Shown one piece after another: positions 7,178 to 13,581 of a stretch of DNA of 13,581 bases. The DNA is from Candidatus Brocadiaceae bacterium. Lineage in GTDB: Bacteria > Planctomycetota > Brocadiia > SM23-32. Under the pieces are notes generated by a model. That model had not been told where the DNA came from, did not search any database, and saw only the letters and a list, made by a program, of their open reading frames with translations. The stretch covers positions 1 to 13,581 of the forward strand of contig PUNP01000539.1 of the NCBI GenBank assembly GCA_003551785.1, read 5' to 3'. Made by a program: the position numbers and the translations under genes. How positions within the stretch are numbered: position 1 is the stretch's first letter; each line of letters starts with the position of its first letter.

Positions 7178-7237
7178 ATCGCTTTATTCATCAATAATTT
7201 ATTCATGATTCACTTCAGACCCGAAAAAATTTAACTC

Positions 7238-7672
7238 TTAACCCAAAAGCAAAGCCGCGGCCCTTGTGACTAAAAACGCCAGGAACAATCGCACTATAAA
7301 AAGAACAAACAGATTCGCCCCCATAGCAGCAAAGATAAGATTATCTTCAATGATCGAATGACATAGCGCCATAAAAATACCCACAAGCAGCATATCTCTT
7401 TTACCTAAAATACCCCGATTACCATACTCGATAATTACCGCCGATCCATAAAAAATACCAATAAACAATCCTATAAACAGAGGAAAGGCAGCCTCGGGCG
7501 GCAAAGTCAGGTAGCGTGTAAACCGCTCAAAATAAGAAGAAAGACGTTTCAGCAAATTGTAATAGGTTACATACTCGAAAAAGACCATGATCGGCAAAAT
7601 AATCAGCACAAGCAATAGCAGCATAGCCCCGCTTCTGAAAACGGATTCGCGTAGTATGTCAACTATTCCCAT
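7238..7672 (-). CDS. Gate-domain (nucleoside recognition) membrane protein, second of pair
   Basis: The protein is 144 residues from the chosen ATG. It carries one Gate domain (Pfam nucleoside recognition domain): LPPEAAFPLFIGLFIGI (57-73) followed by YGSAVI and then CHSIIEDNLIF (104-114), with four or so hydrophobic segments. Single-Gate proteins such as SpmA/SpmB and YjiG/YjiH usually occur in pairs and are thought to form a transporter-like membrane complex; substrates are not established. The frame opens at a GTG (7684), but the ATG at 7672 has AGGTG nine bases upstream and starts one base after the stop of the partner gene, so I prefer it. The partner at 7674-8117 is a clear paralogue sharing the LP-x-E-A-A-x-P core and the HS motif. 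Confidence 0.8.
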   Translation of the reverse strand: MGIVDILRESVFRSGAMLLLLVLIILPIMVFFEYVTYYNLLKRLSSYFERFTRYLTLPPEAAFPLFIGLFIGIFYGSAVIIEYGNRGILGKRDMLLVGIFMALCHSIIEDNLIFAAMGANLFVLFIVRLFLAFLVTRAAALLLG

Positions 7673-7673
7673 T

Positions 7674-8117
7674 TTATAATGCACCTATGACTAAATATGT
7701 AATGTTTACAACAAAACCGAAAAGGAATGCCGATACAATACGAAACATAAGTGATTGCCATGGAGAAAATCCTGTTGTTTTCAATACCGGAGACTCCATC
7801 AACAGTGAATGACTGGTCAGTATAATGACCGCCAGAACTGTGATCTCACGCGGTGAAAGCGACAGTGAGCCAATTGCCCCGACTGCGGCATAAATATTAA
7901 TGAAAAAACCGAGCAAGATAGGAAGAGCCGCTTCACCCGGAAGCCCAATATAACTCATAAAGGGTCTGAATCGCTCAGCAAGGGGATGCAATAACTCAAA
8001 CTCCTCAAGTACCACCATCATAAAAATGACCGGAATGATGATTTTGGATAATTTGAGCAATGTCCTTAATGTCTTCTTTATCGCTTCGACAGCGGGGTGT
8101 GCCGGTGGCCACCTCAT
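7674..8117 (-). CDS. Gate-domain (nucleoside recognition) membrane protein, first of pair
   Basis: The protein is 147 residues from the chosen ATG. It has one Gate domain: LPGEAALPILLGFFINI (59-75), then AAVGAI, and SHSLLMESPVL (102-112), the motif spacing seen in its partner. Hydrophobic segments near 25-38, 62-82, 92-102 and 122-146 indicate an integral membrane protein. The frame extends to a TTG at 8129 and an ATG at 8123, but GGAG lies six bases before the ATG at 8117, which makes that the best start. It is followed after one base by its paralogue, so the two are certainly co-translated. The pair is transcribed away from the CaCA exchanger, from its own promoter. The role is unknown beyond membrane transport or sensing of small solutes. 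Confidence 0.8.
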   Translation of the reverse strand: MRWPPAHPAVEAIKKTLRTLLKLSKIIIPVIFMMVVLEEFELLHPLAERFRPFMSYIGLPGEAALPILLGFFINIYAAVGAIGSLSLSPREITVLAVIILTSHSLLMESPVLKTTGFSPWQSLMFRIVSAFLFGFVVNITYLVIGAL

Positions 8118-8174
8118 ATTCATCTCCAAATTCTGGTGCGGTTCGAATTGCTATAAAGTTGAAGTACCGCCATA

Positions 8175-8203
8175 ATAATAAAGCATCTATATGGTTTATT
8201 CAA
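8175..8203 (-). promoter_or_regulatory. Sigma70-type promoter of the Gate pair
   Basis: On the minus strand TTGAAT (8203-8198) and TATTAT (8180-8175) are exactly 17 bases apart. The start of transcription would be near 8168, giving a leader of about 50 bases to the chosen ATG at 8117. Confidence 0.55.
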
Positions 8204-8330
8204 TAAAATTCAAAAATATCTGACTATAAAATAAGTTAAAATTCTTATCAAAGTAATTTGGCCGCATCATTGTATTAAGCAAAACATGTCGTTTACGAGC
8301 GATCGTGAATATGCTCAGTATGCAATTAAA

Positions 8331-8359
8331 TTGTTTGAAAAGCGTGAATAGGTTATCAT
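8331..8359 (+). promoter_or_regulatory. Sigma70-type promoter of the CaCA exchanger
   Basis: TTGTTT (8331-8336) and TATCAT (8354-8359) are exactly 17 bases apart on the plus strand. Transcription would begin near 8366, about 55 bases before the GTG start. With the minus-strand promoter it accounts for much of the 304-base divergent gap. The roughly 125 bases between the two promoters are AT-rich and show no clear operator palindrome. Confidence 0.5.
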
Positions 8360-8421
8360 TCTCTTGAATGACCATTAAGCATTGATAACTTTAGCTCTTC
8401 ATAAAAAGGACCAAAAGGTAA

Positions 8422-9381
8422 GTGATATACATATTAACTATCATAGGTATCATATTCTTAACAAAAGGGGCTGATTATCTCACAACCGGAGCATCCGCAT
8501 TAGCAGAGAGAATCGGGGTATCAAAACTCCTCATCGGCCTTACTATCGTTTCACTGGGTACGACCCTCCCTGAACTGATAGTCAGCGTTTTCGCAACACG
8601 CTATCAAAGCCAGGAACTTGTTTTCGGTAATGTCATTGGAAGCTGTATTACCAACCTCTTCTTGATATTAGGACTTGTAGGTTTCATCACACAGGTCAAA
8701 GTGGAAAAAAACACAACCTGGAAAGAGATTCCCTTTGCTCTACTGGCAGCAGCCGTTCTGGCTGTTCTCGCCTTCAGGCCCTTGATCAACACCGGTGGTG
8801 GCGATAACATATTTACGCGCACCGACGGCTTGCTGCTGCTGCTTTTTTTGTCGATATTTATTTATTACGTTTTCGAACTGGTTATAAAAAACAGGGACGC
8901 ATCAATGGAAGCCGAGATTAAAGAACAATCTTGCCTGACAATAATCTTTTCTTTGACAGGCGGCTGTGTAGGGTTATATTTGGGCGGTGAATGGGTGGTC
9001 AATGGCGCTATCAGCATGGCCAGGTCATTTGGAATCAGCGAATTCCTGATATCGGCTACTATAGTAGCCGGCGGCACCTCGCTCCCGGAACTGGCCACCG
9101 CTATAAGCGCAATAGCGAAAAAAAATACTGAAATGGCCGTAGGTAATATACTGGGCAGCAATATACTGAATATTTTCTGGGTACTGGGCCTGACATCCGT
9201 TATCTACCCGCTCACCTTCTCCTCATTCATCAAGATTGATGTCCTGATACTCCTGGGCGGCACATCTTTTCTTTTCCTGTTCATGTTCACCAGCAAAAAA
9301 CATGAGCTCGACCGATGGGAGGGTTTGCTTTTCATTTTAGGGTATTTCGGTTATATTACATTTTTGATAATTCGAGGCTGA
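8422..9381 (+). CDS. CaCA-family sodium/calcium-type exchanger
   Basis: A 319-residue polytopic inner-membrane protein with the internal two-fold repeat of the Ca2+/cation antiporter family. The alpha-1 repeat reads SLGTTLPELIVSV (44-56) and GNVIGSCITNLFLILG (69-84). The alpha-2 repeat reads VAGGTSLPELATAIS (215-229) and GNILGSNILNIFWVLG (241-256). Both ion-binding glutamates (E51, E223) are present. About ten hydrophobic segments flank a short hydrophilic loop (155-170), as in the YrbG group. It should exchange Ca2+ or another cation for Na+ or H+; which one cannot be read here. The start is GTG with AAAAGG three bases upstream, at the expected N-terminus for the family, and a promoter precedes it. 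Confidence 0.9.
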   Translation: MIYILTIIGIIFLTKGADYLTTGASALAERIGVSKLLIGLTIVSLGTTLPELIVSVFATRYQSQELVFGNVIGSCITNLFLILGLVGFITQVKVEKNTTWKEIPFALLAAAVLAVLAFRPLINTGGGDNIFTRTDGLLLLLFLSIFIYYVFELVIKNRDASMEAEIKEQSCLTIIFSLTGGCVGLYLGGEWVVNGAISMARSFGISEFLISATIVAGGTSLPELATAISAIAKKNTEMAVGNILGSNILNIFWVLGLTSVIYPLTFSSFIKIDVLILLGGTSFLFLFMFTSKKHELDRWEGLLFILGYFGYITFLIIRG

Positions 9382-9537
9382 ACCGCTTTTTAGAAAAAAG
9401 CTTAGCAAAAACTTTAATGAGTACAAGCATCGTCACTGCATTAATAAGATGCGGGCTAAGCGCAATCATTTTTACTTGCAGAGTGCAGAAACGAAAAAAA
9501 CAACTAAATGGAAAACTATATTTTACCTGAGGTTCCA

Positions 9538-10833
9538 ATGGAAAAATTCATATCTCCCGAACGTGAAATCCCTATCATGCCCCCTTGCGACGTCCTTGTT
9601 GCAGGTGGCGGCCCTGCGGGTGTCATGGCGGCTATATCCGCCGCACGCCATGGTGCAAAAACCCAACTCATCGAGTCCTCCGGCATGCTCGGCGGCATTT
9701 GGACAAACGGCTTGCTCCCGCATTTTATCGAGAACCACCATAAGGGGCTCCTCCAGGAGCTTCGCCATGAACTTCTGCAGTGCGGTGCCCACACCTCCGA
9801 GTGGAGGAGCGAGCCCGCAAACGTCGCCGACTTCGACCCCGAGATAATGAAAGTTGTGCTGGAACGTATGTGCGCCGATGCAGGTGTCGACGTCCAGCTA
9901 TACACCCATGTCTGCAATGCCCATCGCGACGCGAACGGGAAAAGACTCGAAACCGTAGTGACCGAATCCAAAAGCGGCGCCCAAGCCTGGCAGGCCCGCA
10001 CCTTTATTGATGCCACCGGCGACGGCGATCTTGGGGCATTGGCCGGCTGCGGGTTTGACATCGGTCATCCCGACACCGGACAATGCCAGCCGATGAGCAT
10101 GATGGCGCTGCTCTCCGGATACGGCACCCCCGATGCACCGCCCTTTTCAATTAATGACTGGGGTGAGTCCAAAGATTGGCTGCTGGAAGAAATACGGCGC
10201 GGCGGACATGATCCGTCCTATTCACGCCCTACCATGTTTCTCGTTCACGACGGGAGCATCATCATGATGGCAAATCATCAATACGGCTATCGCACCCCCG
10301 ATGCAGCACTGATAACCCAAGCAACAGTCGAGGGACGCGCCGAAGTCCTGCGTATAGTCCATGCGCTCCGCAGTCTCGGAGGCCGGTGGAAAAACCTTCG
10401 GTTGGAGGCGACAAGCCCGCATATAGGTGTTCGGGAAAGCCGACGTATCCACGGTCTTTATTCGCTCACGAAAGGTGACCTCATGCAGGGACGTCAGTTT
10501 GACGACGGAGTCTGCACTGTGCGCTTTGGCTTTGACGTTCACGCCCTTGACCCGCATTCGAACAAGGGAATTGACGGAGTGGATGGCCAGGTAAAACCCT
10601 ATCAGATACCGCTGCGGTCATTGGTTGCGCGGAATGTCTCGGGGCTCATGATGGCGGGCCGGTGTATAAGCGGTGATTTCTACGCCCATTCCAGCTACAG
10701 GGTAACCGGCGATGCCGCGGCTATCGGCGAGGCCGCCGGCATAACAGCCGCACACGCCGCCTCCACCAATCAACATCCTCATCAGGTGGATTTTGCTGAA
10801 ATAATAGACAAACTTCCCAATCAGGAGATATAA
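9538..10833 (+). CDS. FAD-dependent oxidoreductase, FAD_oxidored family
   Basis: The protein is 431 residues from the chosen ATG. The FAD site is DVLVAGGGPAGVMAA (18-32) followed by ESSGMLGGIWTNG (46-58). IDATGDGDLGALAG (157-170) is the family's second signature, GVRESRRIHG (297-306) a third, and YRVTGDAAAIGEAAG (387-401) closes the FAD domain. No signal peptide is seen. The frame opens at 9508, but GAGG sits five bases before the ATG at 9538 and nothing resembling a ribosome site precedes 9508. The reaction is unknown; relatives are annotated only as FAD-dependent oxidoreductases. It starts a three-gene cluster: the URO-D-like gene begins two bases after its stop. I found no convincing promoter in the 156 bases after the exchanger gene, so it may be read from upstream. 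Confidence 0.82.
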   Translation: MEKFISPEREIPIMPPCDVLVAGGGPAGVMAAISAARHGAKTQLIESSGMLGGIWTNGLLPHFIENHHKGLLQELRHELLQCGAHTSEWRSEPANVADFDPEIMKVVLERMCADAGVDVQLYTHVCNAHRDANGKRLETVVTESKSGAQAWQARTFIDATGDGDLGALAGCGFDIGHPDTGQCQPMSMMALLSGYGTPDAPPFSINDWGESKDWLLEEIRRGGHDPSYSRPTMFLVHDGSIIMMANHQYGYRTPDAALITQATVEGRAEVLRIVHALRSLGGRWKNLRLEATSPHIGVRESRRIHGLYSLTKGDLMQGRQFDDGVCTVRFGFDVHALDPHSNKGIDGVDGQVKPYQIPLRSLVARNVSGLMMAGRCISGDFYAHSSYRVTGDAAAIGEAAGITAAHAASTNQHPHQVDFAEIIDKLPNQEI

Positions 10834-10835
10834 AA

Positions 10836-11993
10836 ATGTCTAAGCGTATTTGGACGTCTCATGCCGACTTGGCTATCTTAAAGACCCCTTCAGTGAAACG
10901 TGAAGAATATCTGGACCACATGACTTTCCAGAGAAATGAAAGGCCGCTTTTTACCGAGATATTCGGCCCCTTAATCGGCCTGAAAGAAGAATGGCTGGAA
11001 CAAGGCGCCTCTGAAGCGGAGTTGGATTTTTCTGCATTCCGCTACCGATGTGAGGCCCGTGGCGCACTGCCGGTCAATACCTCCCGTAACGGGAGTTATC
11101 CCCCCGAGGTTATTGAAGAGGGAGATAACTTCAAAATATGGAAAGATGAGTTGGGCAGAACGATGAAACTTACCGATGCCGCCACTATCCCTCTGCCTCT
11201 TGATTATCCAGTAGCTAATATGGATGACTGGCTGAAAATAAAGCCCTGGTACGAATTTTCAGAAGACAGATTGGGAGGTAACTGGGAAGATACGGCCAAA
11301 AAACATCGCGACGAAGGCCGCGTCGTACGTGTCAGCATCCCGGGCGGTTTCGATCTGCCAAGACAGCTTATGGGTGAAGAAAATACCTGTATAGCTTATT
11401 ATTCCCAACCCGAACTGATGCATGACATACTCGATACCGTCGGGGAAACCGCCTTCAAAGTCCTGGAAAGAGTATCGGCAAAAGTTCAGGTGGATTTACT
11501 CTCCGTCCACGAGGATATGGCCGGTAAAAGCGGCCCCCTTGCAGGACCGGCCCAGATCAAAGAATTCATCGCGCCCTATTACCTCCGCATTTGGGATATG
11601 CTTAACGAGCGTGGTGCCAGGGTTTTTGACCAGGACAGTGACGGCAACATGAATCCGGTCATCGATGCATTCCTCGATGCCGGCGTTAATTGCATGCACC
11701 CCATGGAACCGGCCGCCGGTATGGATATCGTGAAAATCAGAAGCAAATACGGCAAAAAACTCGCCTTCTACGGCGGTATTGACAAGCATGTACTGCGCAA
11801 GTCAAAAAATGATATTGTTGAAGAACTCGAATATAAAATACCGCCCATGGTCAATACCGGCGGGTGCGTCATCGCGCTCGACCACAGAATACCCAACGGT
11901 ACGCCGCTGCAAAATTATCGGTTTTACATCGACAAGGCTTGGGAAATTATGGATAGGGAAGCGGAAGCTTTAAATTCAAATTCAAACTTTTAA
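10836..11993 (+). CDS. Uroporphyrinogen decarboxylase superfamily protein (MtaA/URO-D-like)
   Basis: A 385-residue TIM-barrel protein of the URO-D superfamily, which includes heme-pathway HemE and methyltransferases acting on methyl-corrinoids or coenzyme M. Family features are SVHEDMAGKSGPL (223-235), a DQDSDGN strand end (265-271), CMHPMEPAAGMDI (286-298), FYGGIDKHVLR (311-321) and a late LDHRIPNGTP (348-357). The RQAGRY-type N-terminal signature of true HemE is absent, so a heme role is unlikely. Such paralogues are numerous in anaerobic PVC bacteria and mostly uncharacterised. AGGAG lies eight bases before the ATG, inside the end of the flavoprotein gene, which indicates coupled expression. 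No corrinoid protein is encoded nearby. The reaction remains open. Confidence 0.82.
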   Translation: MSKRIWTSHADLAILKTPSVKREEYLDHMTFQRNERPLFTEIFGPLIGLKEEWLEQGASEAELDFSAFRYRCEARGALPVNTSRNGSYPPEVIEEGDNFKIWKDELGRTMKLTDAATIPLPLDYPVANMDDWLKIKPWYEFSEDRLGGNWEDTAKKHRDEGRVVRVSIPGGFDLPRQLMGEENTCIAYYSQPELMHDILDTVGETAFKVLERVSAKVQVDLLSVHEDMAGKSGPLAGPAQIKEFIAPYYLRIWDMLNERGARVFDQDSDGNMNPVIDAFLDAGVNCMHPMEPAAGMDIVKIRSKYGKKLAFYGGIDKHVLRKSKNDIVEELEYKIPPMVNTGGCVIALDHRIPNGTPLQNYRFYIDKAWEIMDREAEALNSNSNF

Positions 11994-12013
11994 CAACAAG
12001 GAGTTACTATAGG

Positions 12014-13153
12014 ATGGTTACTATATCTGCTGCAAATACGCACCCACTTGTTCGCAACGATCAAAAAATGCGGTACCGCCCCCTCGGCCGTACCGGTCTT
12101 GAAGTATCCGCACTCTCGTTCGGCTGCATGAGACTCAGCGAAGACCAGACACTAAACACGAAACTTATCTCTACCGCTATCGATTACGGTGTTAATTATT
12201 TCGAGACCACCCGTCACTACATTAACGGCACCTGTCAACACAAAACTGCGCCCGGACTGAAGGATAAATCAGCCGATATCATCGTTTCCGGGAAAGAGGG
12301 TATGGACGCTGATAAAACGGCCTATAACTTTCGTAAGGAGATCGAAAGGCAACTCGACATCCTTGGCCTTACCCATTTCAAATTTTTTCAGGTCGGCTGG
12401 TTCTCCTGGAATAAAATACCGCACCTGATTAAACCCGGAGGTGTATGGGACGCACTGCGCCGAGCGAAGGAGGAAGGATTGGTTCAGCATGTCGGGTTTA
12501 CGGGGCACGACAGTCCGGCAAATTTCATTAAATGTATTGAAACCGGACTGTTTGACTCATTAACCGTGCCGTATAACCTGATAAACCGCTCGTATGAACC
12601 CGTCATCGCCCGCGCCGGTGAACTTGGCGTCGGCGTTGTCGCCATGTGCCCCGTCGCCGGCGGTGTTCTGTCCTGTGAATCACAGCGGCTCAGGGAAGCA
12701 CTGGATATGGACGTCCCTACTACCGAAATGGCGTTGCCTTTTGTTCTCTCCAACCCCAACGTCAGCACCGCCTGCTCCGGCATGAATACGATGGAACAGT
12801 TAGAGCAGAATGTTGAGACCGTAAACGATTTTGATCCCGAAACCGACTCCAATTTCGATTCCATGTGCGAAGGTCTTGACCGCCTGCGCAGCGAACTGGG
12901 CGATCAATTCTGCACCGGCTGTAAATACTGTATGCCGTGCCCCCAAGGCATTAAAATCCCGCAATACATGGATATTTACCGGAATTGGAAAGTTTTTGGC
13001 CTGGAAGATCATGTTGCAGAAAGATATACCAAGCTTAACGAGAAAGAAAACAGTTCCGAGTGCACGCTATGCGGCGAGTGCATCAATGCCTGCCCTAATG
13101 ACCTGGACATACCGCCTATACTGAAAGAATTAGAAGAACTGGAAAACCGCTGA
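12014..13153 (+). CDS. Aldo/keto reductase with C-terminal di-4Fe-4S ferredoxin domain
   Basis: 379 residues. The N-terminal AKR barrel starts at MRYRPLGRTGLEVSALSFG (19-37). The C-terminal domain has two cluster motifs: CTGCKYCMPCP (C300, C303, C306, C309) and CTLCGECINACP (C350, C353, C356, C360), as in the Fe-S AKR subfamily. The AKR catalytic tetrad is altered: the usual Asp is Glu64 (NYFETTRHY), Tyr69 and Lys94 remain, and the usual His in the strand before residue 128 appears as Gly (FFQVGWF). Electrons may flow through the clusters to or from the barrel instead of only by NADPH. AAGGAG lies 10 bases before this ATG and 20 bases separate it from the URO-D-like gene. An internal ATG at 12068 also fits the barrel start but lacks a ribosome site. 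Confidence 0.85.
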   Translation: MVTISAANTHPLVRNDQKMRYRPLGRTGLEVSALSFGCMRLSEDQTLNTKLISTAIDYGVNYFETTRHYINGTCQHKTAPGLKDKSADIIVSGKEGMDADKTAYNFRKEIERQLDILGLTHFKFFQVGWFSWNKIPHLIKPGGVWDALRRAKEEGLVQHVGFTGHDSPANFIKCIETGLFDSLTVPYNLINRSYEPVIARAGELGVGVVAMCPVAGGVLSCESQRLREALDMDVPTTEMALPFVLSNPNVSTACSGMNTMEQLEQNVETVNDFDPETDSNFDSMCEGLDRLRSELGDQFCTGCKYCMPCPQGIKIPQYMDIYRNWKVFGLEDHVAERYTKLNEKENSSECTLCGECINACPNDLDIPPILKELEELENR

Positions 13154-13186
13154 CAACGGACACTCTCGTTCCTTGTGTTAACAATC

Positions 13187-13236
13187 GACCGTGCATAAAA
13201 CACGGTTACCCTGCCGTACGGCAGGCTGCACTTTTT
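13187..13236 (+). terminator. Tandem hairpins, probable terminator of the FAD/URO-D/AKR cluster
   Basis: Thirty-three bases after the AKR stop, ACCGTG (13188-13193) pairs with CACGGT (13201-13206). Directly after it a perfect 16-base palindrome CCTGCCGTACGGCAGG (13210-13225) forms a 6-bp GC-rich stem with a 4-base loop, and TTTTT follows at 13232-13236. The T-tract is six bases off the second stem, so termination may be imperfect. The pair of hairpins could also act as an mRNA 3' stabiliser. Confidence 0.45.
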
Positions 13237-13581
13237 CAAGGACTTACGACCTGGAAACGCAGTATTAAGAATGTTTGGGCTTCATCATTTCAGAAAGCTT
13301 AGGCTGAAGAAATTCCTTATTCACACTCCTGTGAGTCAGATGAAAATAAACCGGAAAACATATATCTGTTTGCTCTTGGCATAAACAATTTTGCAAAAAC
13401 CTTAGAACCTGAAAACACCCCCAAAAAACGCTTCTAAGACAGCGGCAAGTAAAATCATTATGAAGTAAAACATTTTATACAACCCACACCACCGAATAAA
13501 CCAAACAAACCCCAATTAACTCACTCATCCCATATTTAGACACAATCTATTTCATCTGAATTGGTGACACCATTTGAGACA
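13237..13581. other. Intergenic, no gene seen; G-depleted end
   Basis: No convincing coding frame, tRNA or named site is visible in these 345 bases on either strand. A short ACTC/GAGT dyad occurs near 13326-13337. The last part is strongly strand-biased: between 13466 and 13557 I count only two G residues (13494 and 13539) among 92 bases, with abundant A and C. A gene beyond the window edge may begin or end close by. Confidence 0.6.

Noticed and set aside
9385..9401. GCTTTTT-AGA-AAAAAGC hairpin just after the exchanger gene, considered as a terminator.
   Set aside because: The stem is almost all A-T and no T-tract follows, so it is unlikely to stop transcription.
9516..10061. A 181-codon open frame antisense to the FAD_oxidored gene.
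   Set aside because: It mirrors a well-conserved flavoprotein domain, and its composition is rich in Ser, Pro and Arg as expected from antisense reading.
13373..13397. TGGCAT followed by TTGCA, resembling a sigma54 promoter.
   Set aside because: The spacing between the two elements is eight bases where five are required, and no gene follows within the window.

Overview
The window is a densely packed bacterial region with no rRNA, tRNA, CRISPR array or transposase that I can see. The gene content (iron-sulfur aldo/keto reductase, URO-D-like protein, DUF362 ferredoxin-type protein, FAD_oxidored-family protein, Mrp-type antiporter subunit, type III polyketide synthase) suggests an anaerobic or facultative bacterium. 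A member of the PVC group (Planctomycetota, Lentisphaerota or Kiritimatiellota) is my best guess, because URO-D-like, FAD_oxidored and Fe-S aldo/keto reductase proteins are abundant there. No taxonomic marker settles this, and other anaerobic lineages remain possible.

Left part (1-2437, + strand): the 3' end of an mnhB/mrpB antiporter subunit gene, a full-length ruvB, and a DUF362 protein with two 4Fe-4S clusters, all closely spaced. They converge on a four-gene minus-strand operon (2479-6245). Read in its own direction, that operon encodes a type III polyketide synthase with an intact Cys-His-Asn triad, a class A FAD monooxygenase, a UbiE/MenG-type methyltransferase and a second SAM methyltransferase. 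All three junctions overlap (1, 8 and 4 nt), and a good sigma70-like promoter (TTGACT-17-TATATT) lies upstream. The simplest reading is one pathway: acyl chain to alkylresorcinol or alkylpyrone, ring hydroxylation or quinone formation, then two methylations. The product would be a methylated phenolic lipid or an alkylquinone.

Middle part (6246-8421): a 330-base gap holds the PKS promoter and two related REP-like palindromes whose stems differ by a compensatory base-pair change. Next come a small flavodoxin-like protein and a pair of short paralogous Gate-domain membrane proteins, all on the minus strand. The Gate pair is divergent from a CaCA-family cation exchanger, and each side has its own recognisable promoter in the shared 300-base gap.

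Right part (8422-13153, + strand): the exchanger, then a tight cluster of a FAD_oxidored-family flavoprotein, a URO-D-superfamily protein without the heme-enzyme signature, and an aldo/keto reductase with a C-terminal di-cluster ferredoxin domain and an altered catalytic tetrad. These three probably form an unassigned redox or C1-type pathway. The last 428 bases have no convincing gene. They contain tandem hairpins that may be the terminator, and end in a strikingly G-depleted stretch.

The strongest candidates for something undescribed are the PKS operon with its embedded UbiE homologue and the FAD/URO-D/AKR cluster. I assign all functions from recognisable motifs only; no database search was possible.
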